A stretch of 64,000 nt of DNA from G963676095 sp963676095 (GCA_963676095.1 OY781040.1:7564001-7628000), one strand, 5' to 3'. Counted from the first letter of the stretch, positions 44,708 through 53,084 are shown. Numbers and translations are program-made. The notes: generated by a model from the letters alone, not told the origin.

Positions 44708-44962
44708 ATCGCACGTGTGCGAGCAGAAAACCCGAATTCAAACATACGGGAAAAGGCGCACAACTGGCCTGAGAACAAGTTGAGCATTACACGATAGATG
44801 GGAACAATCCCGGAACGGCCTTGCGAAGTACTGAAACGAAGAAGTTTCGACCAGGTTGATACCTGGACTAAGATATTTTGTCCGATGAAGTTATTTGAAA
44901 CTGTCTGGACGCGGGATCATTCCCCGCCGTCTCCACTTTACGCATAAGCGTAATTCGCCAAT

Positions 44963-45027
44963 AAAGCCCCGATGTCCGGGCCGGTAGGAATCCGGCATTA
45001 AGAAGTTCAACCGGAACGGGGCTTTTT
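44963..45027 (+). terminator. Three-way-junction hairpin with T-run
   Basis: AAAGCCCCG (from 44963) pairs with CGGGGCTTT at the right end, followed by TTTT. Inside are two smaller stems, GCCGG-TAGGAAT-CCGGC and GTTC-AACCG-GAAC. It most likely ends the transcript of the preceding RNA region just before the tmRNA. Confidence 0.55.
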
Positions 45028-45032
45028 ACCAT

Positions 45033-45376
45033 GGGGACGATTTGGGTTTGACAGGCAGAGGTAGGGTAATGGAGGGCAAAAGGCCAATAACTGGCAAAGA
45101 AATCAACATGTTTGATTATGAGGCTAAAGTAGCAGCATAACCAACGCCCCGGATGAAACGCCGGGGTAAACGGGGAATGGCGGAAATGGAAGACGCGCAG
45201 TTTGAAACAGGCCAAATTTAAACTGTGATAAATCAGGAAAGTGCGTACGCTTGGGACGGCCCGGCACCTGTAAACAGAACGAAAAATAACTATACCGGGA
45301 GAGGTATAGGGGAAAATACAGCGTGCTACATCAAGTAGGATTTTATCGTGAAGGTCCGAACCCTTCTTCCCCACGA
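45033..45376 (+). ncRNA. ssrA: Phage-encoded transfer-messenger RNA (tmRNA)
   Basis: The 5' end GGGGACGATTTGGGTTTGAC carries the tmRNA-specific GGnTTTGACAGG D-loop. The 3' end has a T-arm GAAGG-TCCGAAC-CCTTC and TTCCCCA, which pairs with the 5' GGGG; it ends CGA instead of CCA. A tag frame starts at GGC 45093 after CCAATAACT (as in Bacteroidota tmRNAs) and ends at TAA 45138-45140, encoding GKEINMFDYEAKVAA. The hairpin CCCCGG/CCGGGG right after the tag and CTATACC/GGTATAG near 45290 fit H5 and a late pseudoknot. The length, about 344 nt, is normal. It rescues stalled ribosomes and adds a degradation tag. Confidence 0.82.
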
Positions 45377-45377
45377 T

Positions 45378-45396
45378 CTAAGCCACAGGGCTTATT
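45378..45396 (+). terminator. Hairpin after the tmRNA
   Basis: TAAGCC and GGCTTA form a 6-bp stem with a short loop, followed by TTTC, directly after the tmRNA 3' end. Confidence 0.45.
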
Positions 45397-45508
45397 TCAA
45401 ATAATGAGTTCCATTTGAAATTATTTTTATTGAAAGGACAGGTAATTTACAAGCTTGGCCTGCCCTTTCTTTCTCAAACAAATCAACAGTAAAAAACGGA
45501 TTTATATT

Positions 45509-46543
45509 ATGGAAACAGGAATAACATTAATACAGGGGCCTGTCATCCAGCACCATCTTGCACAGGCAGGCAGGAGCGTCACGGACAGGCTGTCGGGATT
45601 AAATATCGCCAATCTTGTAGCGACCGGTGAAACCATCCAGTCCCTAAAAAACATGAGGGCCGAGCTGAACAAAGAGCTTACCGGTTATGAAGCGCAGCGG
45701 AAAGCCATCAAACAGGCAATATCAGTCCCGTATTCAGAATTTGAAGAAGTCTATAAAAAGGAAGTCTCCGAAAAGTACAAACAGGCGATCGATACTTTAA
45801 AAGACAAGATTGCCGAATTTGAAGACCGGTTAAAAACCCAAAAAAAGGCGGATGTCACCAGGTACTTTAATGAACTGTGCCAGGCAGGCAACATCGACTT
45901 TCTGAAGTTTGAAAACACGGGGATCGAGATCAACCTTTCCACTTCAGGGAAACAGTACAAAGAGAAATGCAATGATTTTGTCAGCCGGGTTACAGATGAC
46001 CTTATCCTGGTAAATACCATGGCCTACCCGGCAGAAATTACAGCAGAATACAAAAAAAACGGGCTCAATGCCTCTGCCGCCATTAAAACCATCAACGACC
46101 GTAAGGAAGCAGAACGCCTGGAAACAGAACGGATAAAGCTTGCCGAGACCCAACGCCGTGAATCCTTGTTAAGGAACCTGTCGATGATTTATCACGACCT
46201 GACAAAAACCTTCAACTGGGTCGGGGACGAAAACCTGTTTATCTCCCGGAAGGATATTGAAGGGCTCCCGGCAGAGGATTTCCGCAAACGGTTTGTCGAA
46301 CTGGAAAGCAGGATAAAGGCAAGACAGTCCCAATCACAGCCAGCAGAAACAAGACAACCGGAAACAGTACAGGCACCGGAAGTAAAACAACCGGCAGGGG
46401 CATTAAAAGCCCCGGTCGAAGAAAAGCAGCCGGAAGCCGTGCCTACTTTTACTGCTTCATTCCAGGTAATCGGTACAATGGCCCAGCTTAAAGCCCTTGG
46501 GCAATATATGAAAGACAACGGGATAACCTATAAAAACATTTAA
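45509..46543 (+). CDS. DUF1351-like phage recombination-associated protein
   Basis: I chose the ATG at 45509 (METGITLIQG) over an upstream frame with an atypical leader. The 344-residue protein is a long helical, charged protein (RAELNKELTGYEAQRKAIKQ ... RLETERIKLAETQRRESLLR) with a Pro/Gln/Glu-rich linker and a small C-terminal domain (ASFQVIGTMAQLKALGQYMK). This matches the DUF1351 type found before recT in many phages, where it may act with the annealing protein. Confidence 0.7.
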   Translation: METGITLIQGPVIQHHLAQAGRSVTDRLSGLNIANLVATGETIQSLKNMRAELNKELTGYEAQRKAIKQAISVPYSEFEEVYKKEVSEKYKQAIDTLKDKIAEFEDRLKTQKKADVTRYFNELCQAGNIDFLKFENTGIEINLSTSGKQYKEKCNDFVSRVTDDLILVNTMAYPAEITAEYKKNGLNASAAIKTINDRKEAERLETERIKLAETQRRESLLRNLSMIYHDLTKTFNWVGDENLFISRKDIEGLPAEDFRKRFVELESRIKARQSQSQPAETRQPETVQAPEVKQPAGALKAPVEEKQPEAVPTFTASFQVIGTMAQLKALGQYMKDNGITYKNI

Positions 46544-46545
46544 TC

Positions 46546-47337
46546 ATGAATACTGAACAAAACCAAACACCGGCAAAGGCTAAATCTATTGCCAATTTTT
46601 TGAGTATGCCCAATACGGCAAAATTCTTACAGGAAACACTTTCCGAAAGAAAGACAGAGTTTGTCAGCAACCTGATTGCCATGTGCGACCAGGACGAGAA
46701 CCTGGCGGCCTGCAACCCGGCAGCCTTAATGAAGTGCGCCATGAACGCAACGGCCCTGAACCTTCCGATGAACAAGAACCTGGGCTATGCCTATATTATC
46801 CCGTACAAGGGGGTCCCTTCTTTCCAGATCGGCTATAAAGGAATTCTCCAGCTGGCCATCCGTACCGGTTCCTACCGTTATATCAATGCCACGGAGGTAC
46901 GGGAAGGGGAAATAAAACGGAACAAGATTACCGGGGAACTTACTTTCATGGGAGATAACCCCCAGGGAAAGGTTATCGGTTATATTGCCTACCTGGAATT
47001 GTTGTCCGGGTTTACGGCCTCCCTTTACATGACCGAAGAAGAGATCGAAAACCATGCCTTAAGGTTTTCCAAAATGTACCAGTCGGATAAAAAGAACAGA
47101 ACGGCCAAATCCAAATGGTCAGACCCGGAGGCACGGCTAAAGATGGCTTTAAAGACGGTACTCAAAGGGCTGTTGGGGACTTACGGGCTGATGACCACTG
47201 AATTTGCCAAAGCTTTTGAAGCTGACAATGAAGAAGCCGAAGCCACAACGGGGCGGCGTTTTGAAGAAGCAGAAGTTGTCCCCCAGGAAGAACCGGCAGC
47301 GGAAAAGGAAACCGCCCCCCAAAAGATTGAGATCTGA
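46546..47337 (+). CDS. recT: RecT-family single-strand annealing protein
   Basis: The 263-residue protein shows RecT hallmarks: NPAALMKCAMNATALNLPMN, LGYAYIIPYKGVPSFQIGYK, LAIRTGSYRYINA and the helix WSDPEARLKMALKTVLKGLL. RecT pairs complementary single strands during phage recombination. It lies 2 bp after the DUF1351-like gene and overlaps the metallo-hydrolase gene by 1 bp. The acidic Glu-rich tail is common in phage RecT. Confidence 0.92.
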   Translation: MNTEQNQTPAKAKSIANFLSMPNTAKFLQETLSERKTEFVSNLIAMCDQDENLAACNPAALMKCAMNATALNLPMNKNLGYAYIIPYKGVPSFQIGYKGILQLAIRTGSYRYINATEVREGEIKRNKITGELTFMGDNPQGKVIGYIAYLELLSGFTASLYMTEEEIENHALRFSKMYQSDKKNRTAKSKWSDPEARLKMALKTVLKGLLGTYGLMTTEFAKAFEADNEEAEATTGRRFEEAEVVPQEEPAAEKETAPQKIEI

Positions 47338-47981
47338 TGGGAGCCGTATTGCCTGCGTTATATAAGGTTATTTCATCGGGGAGCAAGGGGAATGCCGTGA
47401 TATACTTCAACTCAATCCTGGTTGACTGCGGGGTCCCCTTTGCTTTGCTGAAGCCATTTTTGTATGACATCCAGGCCGTTTTGCTTACGCATAAACATGG
47501 CGATCATTTTAAAAGGTCAACAATTGCAAGGCTTGTAAGTGAACGTCCGTCCCTCCGTGTCGGCTGTTGCGACTGGCTGGCCGACCGGCTGGATTTTGTC
47601 CGCAACCTGGATGTTTACAAAACCGGCAGGCTATACGATTACGGGGCCTTTAAGGTAAGCCCGGTAAAGTTGTACCACGATATACCTACATGCGGGTACC
47701 GGATCTTCAAGGACGGGAAGAAAATATTCCATGCCACGGATACGGCCCACCTGGAAGGGATCACAGCAAAGAATTATGATCTGTATGCCATCGAATCGAA
47801 TTACAACGAGGATACCGTTTATGAAACGATTTCAGAATTGGAGGCCCGCGGGGAGTTTGCACACCAGCGGGGCTCCCTGAATACCCATTTGTCGGAGCAA
47901 CAGTCCCGGGATTTTATCTTCAAAAACCGGGGGGAACATTCCCGGGTATTAAGATTACATGAAAGCACTTCTTTTTTATAA
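47337..47981 (+). CDS. Metallo-beta-lactamase-fold protein, nuclease-like
   Basis: The 214-residue protein has the MBL metal motif THKHGDH near residue 50, VKLYHDIPTCGY supplying a later ligand and IFHATDTA supplying the Asp. It resembles small YycJ/RNase-Z-like MBL proteins often placed after RecT in phages, where the exonuclease would be expected. It may process DNA ends for RecT; this is inferred from position. Confidence 0.8.
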   Translation: MGAVLPALYKVISSGSKGNAVIYFNSILVDCGVPFALLKPFLYDIQAVLLTHKHGDHFKRSTIARLVSERPSLRVGCCDWLADRLDFVRNLDVYKTGRLYDYGAFKVSPVKLYHDIPTCGYRIFKDGKKIFHATDTAHLEGITAKNYDLYAIESNYNEDTVYETISELEARGEFAHQRGSLNTHLSEQQSRDFIFKNRGEHSRVLRLHESTSFL

Positions 47982-48009
47982 CAACGATGAATAATAAACA
48001 GGAGAAAAT

Positions 48010-48399
48010 ATGTTTCACGCACCGGATAAATACAGGATACTGACAGGGCCTTTGGGAAGTGACCCTGGTTCTATCAACAACGGGGCCTTTGAAATTACGA
48101 TGAAAAGGAACGAAAAAGCGTTTGTTATTGCTTCCGATGGCTTCGCCTGGGAACATGTATCGGTACACATGATAAAGAAAGGCAGGGCGGCCACGCCGAC
48201 CTGGGATGAAATGTGCCGGATCAAGGACCTGTTCTGGGACGGGGAAGACTGCGTTATTGAGTACCATCCCCCGAAGTCCCGATATGTCAATAACCACAAG
48301 AACTGCCTGCACCTTTGGAGGCCGATGGGGCGGGATATCCCGTTGCCCCCGACCTTTCTGACAGGCATAAAACGACAATCAACAAATAAAAATGCTTGA
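48010..48399 (+). CDS. Conserved phage protein with WEHVSV...HLWRP motif
   Basis: The 129-residue protein contains ASDGFAWEHVSVHMIKKGRA, PTWDEMCRIKDLFWDGED and HPPKSRYVNNHKNCLHLWRP. I know this pattern as a widespread phage protein (DUF7694-like) of unknown function, usually near recombination genes. It overlaps the next gene by 8 bp. Confidence 0.7.
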   Translation: MFHAPDKYRILTGPLGSDPGSINNGAFEITMKRNEKAFVIASDGFAWEHVSVHMIKKGRAATPTWDEMCRIKDLFWDGEDCVIEYHPPKSRYVNNHKNCLHLWRPMGRDIPLPPTFLTGIKRQSTNKNA

Positions 48400-48805
48400 A
48401 CTTATTGCAACCGTTGAACAACTGGAAAAGGAAGCAAGGGAGATTGAAGGCTTCCTGGAAATAACCTGTTCGGACGACCTGGATGAAATTGTCGAACGGG
48501 GCAACGCCCTTTCCGTTTACATTTCCCGCACGTCCAAGATGCTTGCCGATGCCGGGTACCACAGGGACAAGGCCGTTTCGGAAAGCATTATCCTGGAACT
48601 GGGGAAGAGTGCCGGTATCGCCCCCTCCGTGCTGAACAAACTGGTGGATGCTTCCTGCAAACGGGAAAACTACCTGTATAAATGGATTGAACGACTAAAC
48701 AGTTCATGTATCCATACCTTGGATTGGCTTAGGTCCCTGGTCAGTAAGGCCAAGGAAGAAATGAGGCTGAACCCGGGCGTCTCCGGGCAAGCCCCGCGCT
48801 ATTAA
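48392..48805 (+). CDS. Phage hypothetical protein, helical
   Basis: The 137-residue protein is helical and charged (EQLEKEAREIEGFLEITCSD at the start; CKRENYLYKWIERLNSSCIH in the second half). I do not recognise a family. It lies in the early operon between two conserved phage genes. Confidence 0.6.
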   Translation: MLELIATVEQLEKEAREIEGFLEITCSDDLDEIVERGNALSVYISRTSKMLADAGYHRDKAVSESIILELGKSAGIAPSVLNKLVDASCKRENYLYKWIERLNSSCIHTLDWLRSLVSKAKEEMRLNPGVSGQAPRY

Positions 48806-48823
48806 ACATCAACCTAAAAACAG

Positions 48824-49249
48824 ATGGAAAATTTATTTCAGGAACACGCCCCTGAAGTGCGTAAACAGTTGCTGGAAGACAACTGCTATGAGATTAAGGA
48901 GGACGAGGTTTACACCCGTCCTTTGACCGAAGAAGAAATCGAAGGGCACAAAACAGAGCTTTTCGAAGTTGCCCTGGAGACCAGGGAAAAGACGGACGAA
49001 CTGGCAGAGGTCCGCAAAGAGTACAAGAAAAAACTAAAAGACCTGGGAACCCGCCAAAGCCAGCTGGTCCGTGACCTCGAGTTTAAGCAGACTACCGAAA
49101 AAGGGACCATCTTCCTTTTTGACGACCAGCAGTCCGGCATGATGAACACCTACAACAGCCAGGGACAGTTTATCTCTGCCCGGCCCCTGGCGCCGGGAGA
49201 AAGGCAGACGTCAATTTTTACAGTAAAAAAGAATGAAAAAATCAGTTAA
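48824..49249 (+). CDS. Phage hypothetical protein, charged coiled coil
   Basis: The 141-residue protein has a long Glu/Lys-rich helix (ALETREKTDELAEVRKEYKK) and a C-terminal beta-like end (GTIFLFDDQQSGMMNTYNSQ, then ISARPLAPGERQ). Its function is unknown. It shares its 3' end with the 5' frame of the next gene. Confidence 0.55.
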   Translation: MENLFQEHAPEVRKQLLEDNCYEIKEDEVYTRPLTEEEIEGHKTELFEVALETREKTDELAEVRKEYKKKLKDLGTRQSQLVRDLEFKQTTEKGTIFLFDDQQSGMMNTYNSQGQFISARPLAPGERQTSIFTVKKNEKIS

Positions 49250-49262
49250 ACAATCAAGTATC

Positions 49263-49979
49263 ATGGAAGAAGGAGCAACGTATAATATTACCGTGGAAAG
49301 CGGGGTAAAGACCGTGGAAATCTTAACAGGCAAGGCCCTTCCCCGTCAGGAACCGCTGGCCATTTTTATCAGCGGGACAATCGATTCGGTGCAGAGGTAC
49401 CTGGAACGGCGGATAAATGAAATAGACCAGCAGAAATCACACGTCTTGGTTGACCGGGACTGCATGACCATTACCTTCAGGGAAAACGAAAACAGCCCCT
49501 ACGGGAACACCGTGATCGGGAGCTTGCAGTTGCACCCGGACTTTGAAAAGTTCAAAATCAACACCGGGGAGGAATGGTCCCCGAGGGATTTGTCCAACTT
49601 CATCAAGATGAACCGTTCGGCCTTTACCAGCAAGGAAACGGCCATGGACCTCTCGTCGAACCTGTTGAACCTGAAAATCAAAGTGGAAAGGGAACTGGAA
49701 AAGACGGACAACAACCGGGGCGATGTCCAGGCGATGGTCCGACAGAAGGTAATCAGGAACTCCATCCCGGAAGGGTTTAAGCTTTTTGTCCCGGTATTCA
49801 AGGGACAGGCCAGAAAGGAGATCAGCGTTGAGATCTACATTAACCCGGACACCTACTGTGTCAGCCTGGTTTCCCCGGATGCGAACGATATTATCAGTGA
49901 AACAAAAAACAGCCTGATCGACACCGAGCTTTCCCATATTGACGAAACCTGTCCTGATCTGGTCATCATCGAGCAATAG
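49263..49979 (+). CDS. Phage hypothetical protein, DUF2303-like
   Basis: I chose the ATG at 49263, preceded by AGTATC; an in-frame ATG at 49233 would add 10 residues. The 238-residue product (VKTVEILTGKALPRQEPLAI ... VLVDRDCMTITFRENENSPY ... EWSPRDLSNFIKMNRSAFTS) is reminiscent of DUF2303 phage proteins that accompany recombination genes. The match is only by look. Confidence 0.5.
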   Translation: MEEGATYNITVESGVKTVEILTGKALPRQEPLAIFISGTIDSVQRYLERRINEIDQQKSHVLVDRDCMTITFRENENSPYGNTVIGSLQLHPDFEKFKINTGEEWSPRDLSNFIKMNRSAFTSKETAMDLSSNLLNLKIKVERELEKTDNNRGDVQAMVRQKVIRNSIPEGFKLFVPVFKGQARKEISVEIYINPDTYCVSLVSPDANDIISETKNSLIDTELSHIDETCPDLVIIEQ

Positions 49980-49995
49980 ACGGGAGAAGGATAAA

Positions 49996-50181
49996 ATGAT
50001 AAACATATCCAGGGTAACTGTCCACCAGTGCAGCTATGAGGTAAGGAACAAAAAGGAGATGGAAAAGTTACGCAAAGAAGTTGCCATAGAATTTGAAACG
50101 GGTATTTCCAACATCCAGTTTACCTATGAAGACCGCGGGGAAGTGATCCGGGAAACCAGGAACCGGGACCCCGAACAATGA
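49996..50181 (+). CDS. 61-residue phage protein, unknown
   Basis: The start at 49996 is preceded by AGGATAAA. The small charged product (MINISRVTVHQCSYEVRNKK ... FETGISNIQFTYEDRGEVIR) ends the operon just before a strong terminator. Family not recognised. Confidence 0.55.
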   Translation: MINISRVTVHQCSYEVRNKKEMEKLRKEVAIEFETGISNIQFTYEDRGEVIRETRNRDPEQ

Positions 50182-50187
50182 ACAGCA

Positions 50188-50222
50188 AAGGCCGGGGACA
50201 GCAAAAGCCCCGGCCTTGATTT
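50188..50222 (+). terminator. Rho-independent terminator
   Basis: AAGGCCGGGG (50188-50197) and CCCCGGCCTT (50208-50217) form a perfect 10-bp stem with a 10-nt loop followed by GATTTTTC. Confidence 0.85.
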
Positions 50223-50300
50223 TTCAATTAACAGAATGGAGACGGACAATTATTCAAAGATTGTGAACTCAAACCTATCCGGCTCTTTTAATTAAACGAT

Positions 50301-50507
50301 ATGGATTTACAAATAAAGAAAGACAAAAGAAATAAAGGTAGATCCTTTCATAAAATTCCTCAGTTGGGCGCATGTAAGGCAAAATTGATTGCATTTAAGG
50401 ATATAACCAATGAAGCACATAAGGCACATGACAGAAATTATGTGGACATTGAAAGCCGTGTATTAAATTCATTGAAATTCGATTTTATATACCTATACAT
50501 ACCATGA
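50301..50507 (+). CDS. 68-residue basic phage protein, unknown
   Basis: The product is Lys/Arg-rich at the start (MDLQIKKDKRNKGRSFHKIP) and overlaps the NinG gene by 4 bp. It is more AT-rich than its neighbours. I do not recognise it. Confidence 0.5.
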   Translation: MDLQIKKDKRNKGRSFHKIPQLGACKAKLIAFKDITNEAHKAHDRNYVDIESRVLNSLKFDFIYLYIP

Positions 50508-51103
50508 CCAAACATATTTGTTCATGTGGCAGGCCTATTTCCAAACCTTTTAATTCTACAATATACCCTAAAATTTGCCCCTCCTGTGAACGGATTCAAA
50601 AGAATAAGGCCTTACTGGCCCAATCGTTCATGTCAAGACAAAAAGCGCCTAAGACAGGTTTAAGGTGCGTCAAAAAGAAGACGCCCCGCCAGCGGGCAAT
50701 GGAGCGGGCGGATAAATGGTTTTCACGATACATCCGTTTGAAGTATTCCTTTGAACAAAACGGCGAATTATTCTGCCGGTGTTACACCTGCGGACGGGTC
50801 CACGGCATTAAGGAAATCACGCTGGGCCACTGGCAGAGGCGGGGGTATAAAACAACCCGTTTTAACGGGAATAATGGACGAGCGCAGTGTATCCAGTGCA
50901 ATTATTACCATTCCGGTATGCCGGAAATATTCGAGCAGAACCTGGTTAAAGAAATCGGTCAGGATAAAGTTAATGAACTTAAAAGCCTTGCCATGGAAGA
51001 CGGGCAGGACAACGAGCTGTTTTACCGGGAGCAGGCAACCAGGTACCGGGGGTTATTCAAACAATTACTGGAAGAACGGGGAATAAAAGATCCTTGGAAA
51101 TAA
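50504..51103 (+). CDS. ninG: NinG-like phage recombination protein
   Basis: The 199-residue protein has an N-terminal zinc-ribbon-like cluster (ICSCGR...ICPSCERIQ) and the NinG core: ADKWFSRYIRLKYSFEQNGE, CRCYTCGRVHGIKEITLGHW, then QRRGYKTTRFNGNNGRAQCI and CNYYHSG. NinG proteins act with phage recombination systems, in lambda as a Rap-type Holliday-junction enzyme, and bear an HNH-like zinc site. Confidence 0.85.
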   Translation: MTKHICSCGRPISKPFNSTIYPKICPSCERIQKNKALLAQSFMSRQKAPKTGLRCVKKKTPRQRAMERADKWFSRYIRLKYSFEQNGELFCRCYTCGRVHGIKEITLGHWQRRGYKTTRFNGNNGRAQCIQCNYYHSGMPEIFEQNLVKEIGQDKVNELKSLAMEDGQDNELFYREQATRYRGLFKQLLEERGIKDPWK

Positions 51104-51269
51104 GAATCAATTATACCCTCACTAATAATGAGGGCGTGATTATCAGAAAATAAGGAAATGCAAAGATTAGATATATGAAGATGATGTCCGCCTGATGGAC
51201 ACCGTCGATTGGAGAACGGAGGGTAAAGGACCTCTGAAAATAGAATTTAAAAGTTTATATCAATAAAAA
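51104..51269 (+). promoter_or_regulatory. Intergenic hairpins before the antirepressor gene
   Basis: CCCTCACTAATAATGAGGG (51115-51133) is a stem-loop shortly after the ninG stop. Near 51185, GATGTCC pairs loosely with GGACACC, and GGAG words recur. The stretch probably ends the ninG transcript and carries a leader for the Rha gene. Confidence 0.35.
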
Positions 51270-52049
51270 ATGGACACATTAGTATTAACCAACAAACAAG
51301 GAAAAGATGTCACAACATCGTTGATTATAGCCGAAGTTTTTGAAAAGGATCATGATAAAGTATGTCGGGATATCCGGAATTTGTCATGTAGTCAGGAATT
51401 TAGAGCCGCCAATTTTGGCGACTCCTCTTATATCAGTTCCCAGGGAAAGCAATTGCCCATGTATGAAATGACAAAAGACGGTTTTTCTTTTTTGGTCATG
51501 GGATACACCGGTCCCAGGGCCGGAGAGTTTAAGGAAAGGTTCATAAATGAATTTAATAAAAGGGAGGCCCTGTTAAAAAATAACGATTATATCATTGGCA
51601 GGGCCATGTCGATACTGCATGACCGGACCAAAATACTTGAACAGCAGGTCATGCAAAAGGATGAACAAATACAGATTCAGGAAGAAGTTATTAAACAGGC
51701 TATTCCCAAGACAGAATATTTTGATGATGTACTGCAAAGCGACAGCCTTATAGCCACAAATGTTATAGCCAAAGACCTTGGTCTAAGCGCGGTGTCCCTG
51801 AACAGGATCCTTCACCAAAAAGGTATTATCTACAACAGCTCCGGGACCTGGGTCTTGTATGCCAGGTATCAGGACATGGGCTATACCAGGACAAAGACCC
51901 ATATCTATACAGACAACAACGGCAAGGAATGTACCAGCGTCCAGACCTATTGGACGGAAAAAGGCCGGAGGTTTATCTTTTCGCTCTTTAGTGCCAGGCC
52001 GGTAAGTAAGCCGGGCAAACAAAAAAGTAAAATGCAAACGGGTTGTTGA
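51270..52049 (+). CDS. Rha-family antirepressor with KilA-C domain
   Basis: The 259-residue protein starts with a Rha domain (TSLIIAEVFEKDHDKVCRDI, YEMTKDGFSFLVMGYTGPRA) and, after a helical linker, has a C-terminal KilA-C/ANT domain (TNVIAKDLGLSAVSLNRILH, GRRFIFSLF). Such proteins regulate phage development and often act as antirepressors. Confidence 0.88.
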   Translation: MDTLVLTNKQGKDVTTSLIIAEVFEKDHDKVCRDIRNLSCSQEFRAANFGDSSYISSQGKQLPMYEMTKDGFSFLVMGYTGPRAGEFKERFINEFNKREALLKNNDYIIGRAMSILHDRTKILEQQVMQKDEQIQIQEEVIKQAIPKTEYFDDVLQSDSLIATNVIAKDLGLSAVSLNRILHQKGIIYNSSGTWVLYARYQDMGYTRTKTHIYTDNNGKECTSVQTYWTEKGRRFIFSLFSARPVSKPGKQKSKMQTGC

Positions 52050-52050
52050 A

Positions 52051-52239
52051 ATGATTAAACGTAAAGTTATGGGAACAGATCTGTTTACGCCCCAGGAGGA
52101 TAAACGGCTGGAGCTGTTTATCCGGTTATTCAACAGGCTGACCACAGAAGACCTGGAGGTTATCGAGAAGAGTTTCAGGCCTAAAATGAAAAAGAGAAAT
52201 GAAAAGCAAGCATCCGGAAATGGCGTCAAATTCGGTTGA
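52051..52239 (+). CDS. 62-residue phage protein, unknown
   Basis: The product (MGTDLFTPQEDKRLELFIRL ... FNRLTTEDLEVIEKSFRPKM) is helical and starts 1 bp after the Rha stop. An inner ATG at codon 7 is also a possible start. Its 3' end overlaps the next small gene in another frame by 41 bp. Confidence 0.5.
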   Translation: MIKRKVMGTDLFTPQEDKRLELFIRLFNRLTTEDLEVIEKSFRPKMKKRNEKQASGNGVKFG

Positions 52240-52360
52240 CCCTGATGGCCGGGCAAGGGCCCTGGCACTGAAAAAAGCGCATGATAAGTATGAAAAGGGG
52301 CACCGGTTTAGAAAGGTGCCTGTTTTTCACGGGTTTTTATTAAAGGAGATAAAGAAATGA
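52199..52360 (+). CDS. 53-residue basic phage protein overlapping SSB
   Basis: The ORF (MKSKHPEMASNSVDPDGRAR, then ALALKKAHDKYEKGHRFRKV) ends in an ATGA overlap with the SSB start. That overlap suggests it is translated and coupled to ssb. Unknown function. Confidence 0.45.
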   Translation: MKSKHPEMASNSVDPDGRARALALKKAHDKYEKGHRFRKVPVFHGFLLKEIKK

Positions 52361-52773
52361 ATAAAGCGTTACTGATCGGTTTTACAGGGGATGACCCGGT
52401 GGTCAGCATCCTGGAAGGGGGCAATATCCGGGTGGCAAATTTTTCCCTGGCCACCTCGAAGAAATGGACGGACAAGAGCGGACAGAAGCAGGAATCCACC
52501 GAGTGGCACCGGGTGGTTTGCTGGCGCAGGCTGGCAGAGGTCGTCTCCGAATATGTCAAAAAAGGGCAACAGCTCTTTGTTGAAGGGGAAATCAAGACCC
52601 GGATGTATGAAGACAAGGACGGGACAAAGCGGTACATCACGGAAATATATGCCGGTAATATCGAGATGCTGGGCCGTAAAACGGACGTTGCCGATAAGAG
52701 GGCCAGCCAGCAGGCTGAAGCTTTCCGGGATATGCCGCCCAATAATGACGGGGCAGATGACCTGCCCTTCTGA
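52357..52773 (+). CDS. ssb: Single-stranded DNA-binding protein
   Basis: The 138-residue protein has the OB-fold pattern of SSB (NKALLIGFTGDDPVVSILEG, then FSLATSKKW, TEWHRVVCWRRLAEVV, KGQQLFVEGEIKTRMYEDKD) and the canonical acidic tip DDLPF. It coats phage single strands in replication and recombination. The N-terminus has GFTGDDP where many SSBs have GNLGxDP. Confidence 0.93.
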   Translation: MNKALLIGFTGDDPVVSILEGGNIRVANFSLATSKKWTDKSGQKQESTEWHRVVCWRRLAEVVSEYVKKGQQLFVEGEIKTRMYEDKDGTKRYITEIYAGNIEMLGRKTDVADKRASQQAEAFRDMPPNNDGADDLPF

Positions 52774-52823
52774 GTTTTTGATTTAAGCACATTGATTAAT
52801 CCTTTAGAAAAAACAGAAAGAAG

Positions 52824-53084
52824 ATGAATGTAAAGAATATCCGTAGCATAAGCGATATGCAGCATTTTGTGGAAGGGTGCCTGAACGATTACGGGACCGG
52901 GATAAGCACCAAAGAGGAAACAATGAAAAATATGGAGGAATACACCTCCCGGGTAATTGAAGTGACCTATGATAAAGTCAGTGAATATTACACGGAAATA
53001 TTAAGGCGTTTTGCCAAAATGGAAATAGCGGTTTTCCAGGCCAAACTGGAACAGGTCTGTCCGGAACCAAAGGACAGGGAATAA
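52824..53084 (+). CDS. 86-residue phage protein, unknown
   Basis: The acidic, helical product (NIRSISDMQHFVEGCLNDYG ... KVSEYYTEILRRFAKMEIAV) lies between ssb and the HNH gene. I do not recognise it. Confidence 0.5.
   Translation: MNVKNIRSISDMQHFVEGCLNDYGTGISTKEETMKNMEEYTSRVIEVTYDKVSEYYTEILRRFAKMEIAVFQAKLEQVCPEPKDRE

Larger units (their letters stand above)
44502..45032 (+). other. Structured non-coding region upstream of the tmRNA
   Basis: This 530-bp stretch has no gene but is full of perfect hairpins: CCCCGGA/TCCGGGG (near 44609), TCGCACGTGTGCGA (44709-44722), GAAAC/GTTTC (near 44834) and CCAGGTTGATACCTGG (44851-44866). At 44911-44934 GCGGG-ATCATTC-CCCGC followed by CGTCTCC looks like a tRNA or tmRNA T-arm and acceptor end whose 5' partner I cannot find. 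The region is probably transcribed as stable RNA. Confidence 0.5.

Noticed and set aside
44878..44910. Hammerhead ribozyme core (CCGATGAAG...GAAACTGTC)
   Set aside because: The CUGAUGA box is changed to CCGATGA and the eight bases between it and GAAA cannot form stem II, so the likeness is probably chance.
44583..44940. A second complete tmRNA before the first
   Set aside because: A tmRNA-like 3' end exists at 44911-44934 and GGTTTTTACAGC at about 44598 recalls the D-loop, but no pairing 5' acceptor strand or tag frame ending in an Ala-rich stop was found.
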